Shown here piece after piece: positions 37,012 to 45,742 of a stretch of 64,000 bases of DNA. Source of the stretch: an uncultured Bacilli bacterium. GTDB taxonomy: Bacteria; Bacillota_I; Bacilli_A; RF39; UBA660. Made by a program: the position numbers and the translations under genes. The first letter of the stretch is position 1. Each line of letters opens with the position of its first letter. The stretch is from positions 82,458 through 146,457 of the forward strand of contig CANQQV010000003.1 of NCBI GenBank assembly GCA_947626095.1, read 5' to 3'. The notes under the pieces were generated by a model that worked only from the letters and a program-made list of their open reading frames with translations, ran no database searches and was not told the DNA's origin.

Positions 37012-37473
37012 TTACAATCTAATTTCTTTTTTAATCATCTTTACTACCATTCTAAATAAAAGATAATATAAAAGAATCCATACAACAATTGACAAAGATA
37101 TTAATAAATACATCTCTTTTTGTATACACAATATAATATCTAAAATCATAATAGAAGATAATAAAGCAGCAAAAATACCTATTAAAGTATACTTACAAGT
37201 TCTATTAACATAAGAAATTCCCTTTTTCAATGTATTATTTATTTCACTATTATCATTACGACCAAATATCATTGATATTATAACAAAAACAATTTTAATA
37301 GCATTAACTACCGTTAAAACCACCAATAAAAATAATAATGGAATAGTAATAAACAAATAGAAAAAATGTAAATCAAACAAATACTTATAAATTACTACTA
37401 TTCCTGCTCCATAAAATGCAATACTCAAGATGTAAACTAATAAACTAAGTCCACGATGTTTTTCTAAATTCAT
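37012..37473 (-). CDS. Four-helix membrane protein, unknown
   Basis: 153 residues that are mostly four membrane helices (about 10-32, 35-60, 98-118, 122-145) with a short cytoplasmic loop (IFGRNDNSEINNTLKKG) and a basic tail. No family recognised. Stop is nine bases before the DUF523 ATG, so likely in one operon with it. Confidence 0.65.
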   Translation of the reverse strand: MNLEKHRGLSLLVYILSIAFYGAGIVVIYKYLFDLHFFYLFITIPLLFLLVVLTVVNAIKIVFVIISMIFGRNDNSEINNTLKKGISYVNRTCKYTLIGIFAALLSSIMILDIILCIQKEMYLLISLSIVVWILLYYLLFRMVVKMIKKEIRL

Positions 37474-37519
37474 ATTATCACCCTATTTTATACTATATAA
37501 ATCTATTATAACATACTTT

Positions 37520-37975
37520 TTATAAATGTTTTATTAAAGATTCATATAAAATATCAACTATATAATTAGATGGTTCTAATTCGTACTTTTCTATCAACTC
37601 TTCAATAATTCGATCATTATACTCCGTATCTAAATATTTAAATACTGATTCTTTTTTATTTTCTAAATCAACTAAGTAATTTTCAGTATACAAATTATCA
37701 ATAATAAGCAAAGGTAATTCACCTACCCATTCTTTAAACGCCGTTAATATTTCTTTGGTACTATCTTTATATACAAATGACTCTTTATCATAATCAATTA
37801 ATTTTTTAAAATCATCTAAAGCAATTAAATCTTCACGTAAGCGATAATCAAATCGATCTAATAAATTTAAGCCCTTTAATTTAATCGCAGATAACTGAAT
37901 AATATCACCTTTTTCTTTCTTAATCGCTGTCGGAATTATTTCTAATATAATGTATTCATCTTTTAATAAATCCAT
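37520..37975 (-). CDS. Small protein resembling a catalytically degenerate DnaQ-like exonuclease
   Basis: About 151 residues. The beginning YIILEIIPTA... then IIQLSAIKLKGLNLLDRFDYRL copies the strand order of DEDD exonucleases (YVVxDxETTG, then IIExGAVxxxxxxxxxF), and PLLIIDNLYTENYLVDL recalls their HNxxFDxxFL segment. The acidic catalytic positions are not preserved, so activity is unlikely. The ATG at 37975 has GAGGTGGA just upstream; an earlier ATG would add seven residues. Assignment is tentative. Confidence 0.5.
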   Translation of the reverse strand: MDLLKDEYIILEIIPTAIKKEKGDIIQLSAIKLKGLNLLDRFDYRLREDLIALDDFKKLIDYDKESFVYKDSTKEILTAFKEWVGELPLLIIDNLYTENYLVDLENKKESVFKYLDTEYNDRIIEELIEKYELEPSNYIVDILYESLIKHL

Positions 37976-38068
37976 AAATTTCCACCTCATTTCCAATATT
38001 ATACTATAATTTTTAATTTAATTTTATCATAATATGTTTTATAATTATCTAGAAAGGTTGTGTATTCT

Positions 38069-38422
38069 ATGAATAAATTCTGTCCCAACTGTGGTAATGA
38101 AATTAGTGAAAATGCTCAATTCTGTACTAATTGTGGTGCCCAAATAAACGCTAATACACCAAATCAACCAACCACAAATAATGCACCCAAATCTAAATTA
38201 GTTGCTGGCCTACTAGGTATTGTATTAGGTTATATAGGAATTCACAATTTCTATTTAGGCTACACTGAAAAAGCAGTTGTCCAACTATTAGTTAGTTTAA
38301 TTGGTGGTCTTTTAACTTGTGGTGTCGCTACTATTGCTATTGAAATATGGGGTTTAGTCGAAGGAATTATGATTTTAACTGGTTCTATCAAAACCGATGC
38401 GGATGGTATTCCTTTAACTTAA
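38069..38422 (+). CDS. Zinc-ribbon TM2-domain protein
   Basis: A 117-residue protein: zinc ribbon CPNCGNEISENAQFCTNCGA (residues 5-24), Asn/Pro-rich linker, and TM2 domain with two membrane helices and the family motif GIHNFYLGYTEKA. TM2 proteins have no settled bacterial function. ATG 38069 follows AAAGG at eleven bases; the GTG at 38060 is too close to it. Divergent from the DnaQ-like gene. Confidence 0.85.
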   Translation: MNKFCPNCGNEISENAQFCTNCGAQINANTPNQPTTNNAPKSKLVAGLLGIVLGYIGIHNFYLGYTEKAVVQLLVSLIGGLLTCGVATIAIEIWGLVEGIMILTGSIKTDADGIPLT

Positions 38423-38428
38423 TCTATC

Positions 38429-38459
38429 AAAAAAGTACTCATAATTGAGTACTTTTTTT
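38429..38459 (+). terminator. Intrinsic terminator of the TM2 gene
   Basis: AAAAAAGTACTCA / TGAGTACTTTTTT perfect 13-bp stem with T-run. Confidence 0.85.
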
Positions 38460-38460
38460 A

Positions 38461-38681
38461 TTTTAATCGACAATATTAAACATAATCCATAAAGAGTTCA
38501 TTCTATAATACCCTATATAGAAAGAACCTCTCTTTCTTATATTTATTTTTTTTAATTTTTTATTTTATTTTTTTCTGTATTTCACGTTGTCTAAATTAAA
38601 TAGCTATAAACTAATTCATATGTTATTAGTGATGGTATAGTTATGGACATATAAATTATCTATAAGTATTTAATTTAATCA
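38461..38681. other. Gene-free, extremely AT-rich gap
   Basis: No open reading frame or RNA that I can identify. It holds an imperfect inverted repeat at 38493-38531 (GAGTTC and TTCTATA arms) and an almost pure A/T tract at 38535-38577. It separates the convergent TM2 and secreted-protein genes. Confidence 0.5.
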
Positions 38682-39440
38682 TTACCAACTGCCTGACCAA
38701 TTGACAACAGCTGGTGCAATAGTGTCATAGTAGTCCTCGACACTTTTATCGTGTACGATTCCTGCCGTGTTAACACTAAGTTTCATGGCATTATTTTGCG
38801 TTATTTCTTTAGTAGCATGAGCATAATCTCCCACTGCTGTTTGGTTTTTAACTGTTGTTGAACTACTCTTTTCAGCATCAAAATAAAGACTTTGATATAA
38901 AGAAGTTATTTCAATCGTTGGTAACATAAAAATCGCCGCATGACCATGGTCACCATTAACTTCCGCATGCGTATTTATCGTCGTACAAGTTCCATTAGTA
39001 CGACAATAACTATTTTCTAAATATAAAAGTCCCGCTGGTTTAACCGTCGAATAATGGCCTATCGCAATAATATCATAACTACGCACTTTAGGAATATTTT
39101 TCCAAGTTAAATCTACAAAGTAACGAAAAGTCGTTCCATCCTTATACATTACTGTTCTTAAAGATTTATAATTAGTTTCAATATAACCTTCGCCATTTAA
39201 ATGATATAGGTCGTGGAGATCGACACTATCATATTCTTCTTTCGTTATTTCAGTTGTAAAAGAAGATAATTCTGGAAGAACACTGGCTGTAACCAACGAA
39301 TCATTTAAGATGCTAACTGTTTTGTAATACTTAACACTTTCACCAATGATGGTAAATCCATCAAAAGCTGGAACATCACGAGCCATAACCATTAAAGGTA
39401 AACTTAAGATAAGTATCCATAAAAACTTAATGTATTTCAT
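38682..39440 (-). CDS. Secreted protein of unknown function
   Basis: A classic signal peptide (KYIKF, hydrophobic core, cut after VMA near residue 20) precedes a 230-residue outer domain with two nearby cysteines (YCRTNGTCT) likely in a disulfide, and many Thr/Ser/Asn/His. No membrane anchor or sorting signal is visible, so it is probably released. The composition is more GC-balanced and codon use a little different from neighbours (many CG-containing codons), which may reflect recent acquisition. It lies downstream of an XRE regulator in the same direction. The strong GGAGG is 14 bases before the ATG, longer than usual. Confidence 0.65.
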   Translation of the reverse strand: MKYIKFLWILILSLPLMVMARDVPAFDGFTIIGESVKYYKTVSILNDSLVTASVLPELSSFTTEITKEEYDSVDLHDLYHLNGEGYIETNYKSLRTVMYKDGTTFRYFVDLTWKNIPKVRSYDIIAIGHYSTVKPAGLLYLENSYCRTNGTCTTINTHAEVNGDHGHAAIFMLPTIEITSLYQSLYFDAEKSSSTTVKNQTAVGDYAHATKEITQNNAMKLSVNTAGIVHDKSVEDYYDTIAPAVVNWSGSW

Positions 39441-39484
39441 ATACTACACTTTTTCCTCCTTTCTACTTTTTCATCCTATCATAT

Positions 39485-39556
39485 AAGCCTTTAAAAACTC
39501 TATTGCTCTTTTAGCGAATAACTCGTTATTTTAGCGAGTCCCATTCTAAAGGCTTT
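39485..39556 (-). repeat. Inverted repeat with internal CGCTAAAA direct repeats
   Basis: AAGCCTTT at 39485 and AAAGGCTT at 39549 enclose about 56 bases holding two copies of CGCTAAAA (minus strand) around a TAACGAGTTA palindrome. It could be a terminator, an operator for the XRE protein, or an RNA hairpin before the secreted-protein gene. Confidence 0.4.
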
Positions 39557-40295
39557 CTTCTAGGTAAATTTGATAATCTATTTCTTTAACAACTTTTTTC
39601 TCATTAAAATATAATAACGATATTTTTGTATTCTGAAATTCCTTTCCTTCTGCTAAAGATATATTTTGCGTTTCAATGTTATCAAAAATATAATCGCTTC
39701 CTTCAATTACAAGAGTATCATTCTCATTACTTTTATAAATCATAGTACTATCATTAGCAATTGTTATTTCTAAACCAATTGTATATTGTTTATCAGCTTT
39801 AGTCTTTTGAACATTAAATAAATGTAGTTTTTTAACAACTAACACATACTCGTTATTTTGTTCAAAAATATAACCTTCAATAATTAAATTATTATCACCA
39901 CTATTTATTTTATAAATATTTGGTTCATCAACTACCTGATCATTTTCTTTAGATTTAGGTTTAAGAAAAAACATAAAGGTTAAATTAACAAATAATAATA
40001 TTGCCAAAATAACTAAAAATACTTTAAATATAATTCCTTTCTTCTTAACTGGTGTTACTATATCAGTTTTTTCTTCTGTAATTACTTCGTTTCTTTTACC
40101 AGCAAGTAGTTCATCAGCTGTCACATCTAATACTTTACACAATTTGGGAATTATAACAACATCTGGTAAATATATACCTGTTTCCCATTTTGATATTGTT
40201 TTATCATCTATTCCTATTAGTTCACCTAATTCTCTTTGCGTTAATTTCTTTTCTAGCCTTAAATTCTTTATAAATTCACCAAGATTATTATTCAC
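39546..40295 (-). CDS. XRE-family regulator with a membrane helix and outer domain
   Basis: N-terminal HTH_3 domain (about residues 6-60: GEFIKNLRLEKKLTQRELGE, then IGIDDKTISKWETG) followed by a basic linker, one membrane helix (about 90-110) and about 130 residues outside. This is a membrane-tethered one-component regulator layout. The start is taken at GTG 40295, nine bases after AGGGG; the upstream TTG at 40304 overlaps that site. The secreted-protein gene follows 105 bases downstream and may be its target or partner. Confidence 0.8.
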   Translation of the reverse strand: MNNNLGEFIKNLRLEKKLTQRELGELIGIDDKTISKWETGIYLPDVVIIPKLCKVLDVTADELLAGKRNEVITEEKTDIVTPVKKKGIIFKVFLVILAILLFVNLTFMFFLKPKSKENDQVVDEPNIYKINSGDNNLIIEGYIFEQNNEYVLVVKKLHLFNVQKTKADKQYTIGLEITIANDSTMIYKSNENDTLVIEGSDYIFDNIETQNISLAEGKEFQNTKISLLYFNEKKVVKEIDYQIYLEESL

Positions 40296-40384
40296 AATAA
40301 ACAACCCCTAAATAATTAACTGTATTATAATATGAAACATTTTATTAATTTATAAGTTATGGCTATTTTGGAAAAATAATAAAC

Positions 40385-40408
40385 AAAAAAGTACTCTAAA
40401 CGAGTACT
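40385..40408 (-). terminator. Intrinsic terminator containing the stop of the gene at 40407
   Basis: AGTACTC / GAGTACT stem with six T on the minus strand; TAG stop lies at the foot of the stem. Confidence 0.8.
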
Positions 40409-42005
40409 AATATATTTTTTCTACTTCAATAATATCTTTATCTGTCTCATAGTAACCGATTTTTATTTTATCTCCTACTTCAAGTAGAGGTAAACGATCA
40501 CTTAATGAAATAGAAGCCTTATAAGTTTTATTTTCTGTTGTTAAATAATAATGTGTATAACCACCAATTATTCCAGTTTTAATCTTACTAATAGTTATTT
40601 CTTCAATCTTTAATTCATCATCACTAGCTTCTTTTTTGATAGCTTTTAAATAATTATCTTTAGCTACTTCAATTCCTTTTGAAGCATCAGTAACAACTAC
40701 TTTTTGATAGTCTTTTACATCAACAAATCCATACATTTTAACTAAACCACTAGAATCTTTTAAACTTACTAAGTAAGTAGGATTTCCTTTTAAATTAATT
40801 AATAATGGGAATGTTGAAGTATATCCCATATCTTGGACTTGACCTTCAGCACTACTCATTGCACTAAATTCTTCCGCTCCTGGAACATTATAGTATGTTG
40901 TTTTACCAGTTCTCATATTCGTTAAAATAAATCCTAAATTAGATTCATCGCTAACTACACTAGTTATTCCGGTATATAAATAAATATCATCATTCATCGC
41001 TAAATAATTATAACCTTCTGTTGTATTTACAACATTCTTTTGTCCAAAAATACTATTAAAGAAACCATTTTTGTAGTTGCCCCAATCGTCAACTTGTTCA
41101 ATTACTAATGATGCTGAATAAGCAATATCGACCCATGAAGGTATATCTTCTTTTTTATATTTAGTTGATTCACCTGTAACTGGATCAAAAATAATAACAC
41201 CAGTTACTTTAGCTTTTAAACCAACTGCTGTATAACTAATAGTCGGTACAATATAATAAGGATTTCCCTCATTATCTATCTCAAAAGAAATATTGCCAAA
41301 ATTAGTAGTTGGATAAGTAAATCTTAATTTACGTTCTAACTTTTCATTAAATAAAGCACTAGATGAATACTTCATTCCTTTTTTTAAACGCGTTAATTTA
41401 GACTCGCCTGTTACACTATCAACGGTAATATAACCGACAATTCCCTCTTTACGATTTGTAAACCATTTAATTGCATCAGCATACTCTAATGGCGTTACTC
41501 TTAAAATAGAATCATTATAATTAATTTGCGTATATAAATTAGAAACACTAAACTGACTTACTAACTCACTTACTTGGCCCATTACACGATCACCTAAAAC
41601 TTCTGAAGAAGCACGATCAAGTAAAGGCAAATGATTAAAATTAACTTCAGCAATATCTTCAGTAAAATTACCACTCTCATCAACACTAATTCTTTGTTGA
41701 TAACTCTTAGCATTAAATAATGGAGAACAAATAAAATTAACAATTAATATTAAAACAAATACTGAACCTATTCCTAAAATGGCATAAATCATTGTATTAG
41801 GTAATTGATAATTTACTTTTTTACCTTTTTTAAATAATTCCACACTATTAAAACTACTCAAACTATCTAAAATAGCATATATGAAAACTAAGAAAGCAAT
41901 AAAGGCATAAAAACCAAAGTTATTTAAATTAATAGCTGGCAAAGTAATATAATAAATTATAAAACCTAAAACTAAAGTAATTAAAATATTTATTATTTTT
42001 CTCAT
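40407..42005 (-). CDS. Conserved membrane protein with large outer domain, unknown
   Basis: Three membrane helices in the first 95 residues and a 430-residue extracytoplasmic domain. Conserved-looking stretches include VRVTPLEYADAIKWFTNRKEG-like sequence near 170, SIFGQKNVV near 320 and EEFSAMSSAEGQVQDMGY near 390. I believe similar proteins occur across gut Firmicutes, but no function is known to me. PepSY-like strand patterns occur in the middle. Possibly an envelope assembly factor. The upstream neighbour (42.0-43.9 kb) is 21 bases away, so the two are probably co-transcribed. Confidence 0.7.
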   Translation of the reverse strand: MRKIINILITLVLGFIIYYITLPAINLNNFGFYAFIAFLVFIYAILDSLSSFNSVELFKKGKKVNYQLPNTMIYAILGIGSVFVLILIVNFICSPLFNAKSYQQRISVDESGNFTEDIAEVNFNHLPLLDRASSEVLGDRVMGQVSELVSQFSVSNLYTQINYNDSILRVTPLEYADAIKWFTNRKEGIVGYITVDSVTGESKLTRLKKGMKYSSSALFNEKLERKLRFTYPTTNFGNISFEIDNEGNPYYIVPTISYTAVGLKAKVTGVIIFDPVTGESTKYKKEDIPSWVDIAYSASLVIEQVDDWGNYKNGFFNSIFGQKNVVNTTEGYNYLAMNDDIYLYTGITSVVSDESNLGFILTNMRTGKTTYYNVPGAEEFSAMSSAEGQVQDMGYTSTFPLLINLKGNPTYLVSLKDSSGLVKMYGFVDVKDYQKVVVTDASKGIEVAKDNYLKAIKKEASDDELKIEEITISKIKTGIIGGYTHYYLTTENKTYKASISLSDRLPLLEVGDKIKIGYYETDKDIIEVEKIY

Positions 42006-42026
42006 ATAGTATCACCTACTTATATT

Positions 42027-43859
42027 CTACCATACTTTTAATAATTTAGAATTATTATCCGTAAAATATCTTTGATATCTTAAAGCTTGATAACCGACCA
42101 TATTAGCTGCTTCTAATAACATCTTATCATCGATATCACTAAGTATTGGATTTTCTTTTAATATAACTACTAACTTATCCCAATCTAAACTAAGATATTC
42201 ACTATTAGATAAGATAATTGTTTTTATTATTTTACCTAGTTCTAATAATTTCATTTCTTTTTCCGTTTTATGTACAATATCTAATGAATTACCTTTTATT
42301 AAAGCAAAATCAACTGAACTACGAAGAACTAAATATTTATTATATAATGACCAATAATCAATCTCCTTCACTTCATAATGTATACCTTCAATATAATAAC
42401 CATTTTCTAATATATAATTTATAATATCTAATAAATTCATTGTATATATCTTTTCTTTTAAAGTTATTATTAAATAATTAAATAATGTATTATACTTATT
42501 AGCTACATCTTCTTTATAAAGAGAAAGATAATATTTAGATAGATTTTCCCTAGTTTCTATTTTATTTGTAAATTCTTCTAATTCTGTAAGATTATTGACT
42601 ACATAAGCTTTATTATCTATAACTATTATCAATCCTACATCATCATTAGAATTATCGAACTTAATAAACTTAGCCTCAAAATTATCTACTAATCTTTTTA
42701 ATAATTTATTAACATTATCATCTTCAATACAATGCTCAACATTAACAATTAACGAAACCATTTTTTGTAAAAAATCTAGTTTCCCTTGTGCTTTATAAAA
42801 TTCGTAATTTGCAAGATAGAAATTTTTCATATATAAAAGACGATGACGACCATTTTTTATTTCATATTTACCATTGAATTTTTTGACAACAAAATCATAA
42901 GTATCCTTTATTTTTTGAATATTAACATATGATGAAGAACTTATCTTACTTCTTGTCCCATTAAAATCCAACGCTCCATAAATTAAATCAACATCATAAT
43001 CAGTATCACCCGTAAATTCTGAATTACTATAAATAAAATCCATATTTATTGGTAATTCTTCTAAACGTGAATAAGTAACGTAATATCTATTTTCTTCTTT
43101 TTTAGTTTCCTGCGTCTCCTCTTTTGCTTTTTTCTTATTACATATCTGTTCAATAGTATACCAAGTAGGAAGTTCAATATACGTTAAATTGAAAGGTAAT
43201 ATTTTATCTTTAACTAATTTCCTCGGTATTACAACAATATTTGGTTTTTGCCCAATAAAAGCATTAAACCATTTTTTGGCTTTCCTTACAATAAAAGCTC
43301 CTGTTTTTTCTGGTACATTCTCAAGTCTTTTTTCTAAAATTGCATAATAATGACTAACTTCATCAACCGTATAATCTTGTTCTTCTGTTTGTGGTACTTT
43401 TAAAATGCTTTTATAAAATATTTTTGGAAAAGTAAATGCCGTTATTAGCGCCTTATCTAAATCACTAAATAACTCTCGTTCTTCTTTACTTGCTACACCA
43501 TTAATTGTTACTTCTCTTTCTATTTGCTTTAATTCAAAAAGATATTTCAAAGAATTTTTATTAAAATCAATACCCTTTTTTTGTATATCTTTTTTTAAAT
43601 ATTCGTTAGTTACATAAAAAATATAATTATTATCAAATTCACTAGGTTTTATTATCTCCAATAAATGCTTTACATCCTTACTAACAATAAAATTCTTACT
43701 ATTTAAATAATAATTTATTATTAAGCTAAGATTAGATATAAATCGTGCAACATCATTATTTCCATAATCACACAAAGAAACTAAAAAATTTTCATCTTTT
43801 AGTAATTCATTAATTATTTTAACTCTTTGTTTTAAATTTTTCTTAAGTGCTAATTTCAC
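42027..43859 (-). CDS. Cytosolic protein of unknown function with a ParB-like motif
   Basis: 610 residues, soluble, starting at GTG after GAGGA. The middle (about residues 285-345) contains FNGTRSKI, then SSSYVNIQKIKD and YEIKNGRHRLLYM; the last recalls the IxxGxHRxxA motif of ParB/sulfiredoxin-like nuclease or NTPase domains. The rest is helical with a Lys/Glu-rich insertion around 253-262. The tail (YQALRYQRYF) is basic. No firm family assignment. It is directly upstream of the membrane protein at 40.4 kb. Confidence 0.6.
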   Translation of the reverse strand: MKLALKKNLKQRVKIINELLKDENFLVSLCDYGNNDVARFISNLSLIINYYLNSKNFIVSKDVKHLLEIIKPSEFDNNYIFYVTNEYLKKDIQKKGIDFNKNSLKYLFELKQIEREVTINGVASKEERELFSDLDKALITAFTFPKIFYKSILKVPQTEEQDYTVDEVSHYYAILEKRLENVPEKTGAFIVRKAKKWFNAFIGQKPNIVVIPRKLVKDKILPFNLTYIELPTWYTIEQICNKKKAKEETQETKKEENRYYVTYSRLEELPINMDFIYSNSEFTGDTDYDVDLIYGALDFNGTRSKISSSSYVNIQKIKDTYDFVVKKFNGKYEIKNGRHRLLYMKNFYLANYEFYKAQGKLDFLQKMVSLIVNVEHCIEDDNVNKLLKRLVDNFEAKFIKFDNSNDDVGLIIVIDNKAYVVNNLTELEEFTNKIETRENLSKYYLSLYKEDVANKYNTLFNYLIITLKEKIYTMNLLDIINYILENGYYIEGIHYEVKEIDYWSLYNKYLVLRSSVDFALIKGNSLDIVHKTEKEMKLLELGKIIKTIILSNSEYLSLDWDKLVVILKENPILSDIDDKMLLEAANMVGYQALRYQRYFTDNNSKLLKVW

Positions 43860-43922
43860 AATTAATATTCCTCTTTAATGAGTGATATTATACTATATTA
43901 ATTGTCTTTAGTAAAATACAAC

Positions 43923-44330
43923 CTACTGACACAAATCGGCTACTTTTTGATATAAATCTGACTCATAAATATATAGTGCTTGCATATCTCCACGATAAAC
44001 TAAATAATTATTTCCATCAAAAGCAATATAATCAGTTCCCTTTGTAATACGATAAGTTCCATTAATTGATGCTCCTGGATATTTATAACTATCATCTAAT
44101 AACATAATATTACTAAATTCACTATTAATCTCTATCAAATCATCTGTCGTTATCTTACATTCTCTATATTCTTTAGTTTCACCATCATCATAATGCTTAT
44201 AAACTTTAATTTCTGAAGTCTCTTGCGCACTATTTTTAGATGAAACATTGGAAACGACAATTACAAAACAAACTGTAAGCATAATTGCTGCGACAACAAC
44301 TGCAATTTTAATTTCTCTATTATTAGTCAT
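43923..44330 (-). CDS. Small single-pass membrane protein, unknown
   Basis: 135 residues with one N-terminal helix (about 8-28) and an outer domain of about 100 residues (two cysteines, C58 and C134 by position in the mature part, possibly a disulfide). The ATG at 44330 follows GGTGATAG; the ORF could be extended by four codons through the ribosome site. No recognised family; lies between the surface protein and the ParB-like gene. Confidence 0.6.
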   Translation of the reverse strand: MTNNREIKIAVVVAAIMLTVCFVIVVSNVSSKNSAQETSEIKVYKHYDDGETKEYRECKITTDDLIEINSEFSNIMLLDDSYKYPGASINGTYRITKGTDYIAFDGNNYLVYRGDMQALYIYESDLYQKVADLCQ

Positions 44331-44388
44331 TACTATCACCAAATCAAGTATATCATATTAACTAATTTTTGGCATATTTTTTGCAACG

Positions 44389-44410
44389 AAAAAAGGAAGC
44401 AAAGCTTCCT
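44389..44410 (-). terminator. Intrinsic terminator containing the stop of the surface-protein gene
   Basis: GGAAGC-AAA-GCTTCC hairpin followed by six T on the minus strand; the TAG stop abuts the stem. Confidence 0.85.
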
Positions 44411-45665
44411 AATTAAATTTCTTTGGACGTTTTACAATTAGTACAATACCAGATACTATTATAAATGTTGCAATTATAACAAAACTAATACTACCAATTG
44501 TGTTTGGATTTTCTACATATGTTACTACAATATTTTTACTACTATCAATATTTCTTTTTACTAAGTTGCCACCAACCATAGTTTGTGATTTGTCTTTACC
44601 TTGAGTAGATTCAAAAGCATAAACTTCAACAACTTGTTCTTCTCCAGAAATATTAACTGTTAAATTATAATTATAACTTTTAATATCATGTAATTTAACT
44701 ACATAATCACCATTTGAATTAATAGGTAATGAAGATAAATCAAACTTAGCTAATTCTTCACCTTTTTGTGATACAGTAACATTTAATTTATCATTAGCAG
44801 TCGCTTTACGATTTGTTTTAACATAGAAAGCAAAATCACTTTCTTCTTTTTCGTAAGTAACATCTTTAATAGCTATTGGATCATTTGTTTCTTTTAATGT
44901 AATTAAATAATTATAAATTGCTTCAATATCATTTTGAACATAATCAAATTTCTTTTTCTCTGTAATATCATCTGTTTTATAACCATTTTGCTTTAAAACA
45001 GTATTTGCTGATAATTGAATAGTATTATAATAAACATCTATTACCTTTCCAGGATCAGTAAAATGATAAATAGCCATTGAAATAGCATCAAGAAGTTCAT
45101 CATCAGTAACACTTGCTACTGGAGTTTCATTCTTAGGAGAAGTAATGTATTTTTTACCATCAACTTCTTTTTCTACTAAAACATTATTAGCAAGTAACTC
45201 ATTAATCATTGTCTCCCTAGAGATATATGGCCATGAATGTCTTAAAATTGCTGTTATATTATCTTTAATATTATCAGCAATAAATGTTGTATCACTTAAT
45301 GATACTTTACGATATGCAATTTGTGAATAAATATCTGGTCCCATATCAGCACATAATACAACAAAATAATCACTCATTGTACTATCCCAAGGAACTTGAT
45401 GACTCTCCTTGAAATTACTATATTTTAAATTTTCAACATCCTTAGTAACAACATAAAGACGAGGTGTAAAATTATCCAAAACTTGTTGTTCTTCTTTGGT
45501 TACATATTTACTATAAGTATGTTGACCTACTTTATAATAACCGGCATTGTTAAGTGATGGAACATAATATTCATCTTCTTCTGCTTTGACAGTCATAAAT
45601 CCACAAATTGACATCAATACTGTCAAAAAAATTGCAACATAAAAACTTTTACTCTTAATTCTCAT
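44409..45665 (-). CDS. Surface protein with thioester-domain-like fold and NPxT sorting tail
   Basis: A signal peptide (cut near residue 28, VKA-EED) leads into a domain resembling thioester (TED) adhesin domains: YFVVLCADM with C105, and LLDAISMAIYHFTD (191-204), which matches the usual ATQxAIWYxTD. The glutamine that would form the thioester is serine (S196). A strand-rich Ig-like region (about 255-370) follows. The last 33 residues begin NPNTIG at 386, then a hydrophobic helix and KRPKKFN: a class B-like sorting signal. Likely wall-anchored by the sortase at 19.2 kb. Adhesion is inference. Confidence 0.75.
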   Translation of the reverse strand: MRIKSKSFYVAIFLTVLMSICGFMTVKAEEDEYYVPSLNNAGYYKVGQHTYSKYVTKEEQQVLDNFTPRLYVVTKDVENLKYSNFKESHQVPWDSTMSDYFVVLCADMGPDIYSQIAYRKVSLSDTTFIADNIKDNITAILRHSWPYISRETMINELLANNVLVEKEVDGKKYITSPKNETPVASVTDDELLDAISMAIYHFTDPGKVIDVYYNTIQLSANTVLKQNGYKTDDITEKKKFDYVQNDIEAIYNYLITLKETNDPIAIKDVTYEKEESDFAFYVKTNRKATANDKLNVTVSQKGEELAKFDLSSLPINSNGDYVVKLHDIKSYNYNLTVNISGEEQVVEVYAFESTQGKDKSQTMVGGNLVKRNIDSSKNIVVTYVENPNTIGSISFVIIATFIIVSGIVLIVKRPKKFN

Positions 45666-45742
45666 TAATAAATTCCTTCCCTATCTTATATTAATGATAT
45701 TGTAACCTTTATGTCTATTTTTGTCAACGAATACGAATTATT

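Noticed and set aside
38493-38531. Imperfect inverted repeat in the AT-rich gap as possible mobile-element end
   Set aside because: No second copy, no target duplication and no transposase nearby.
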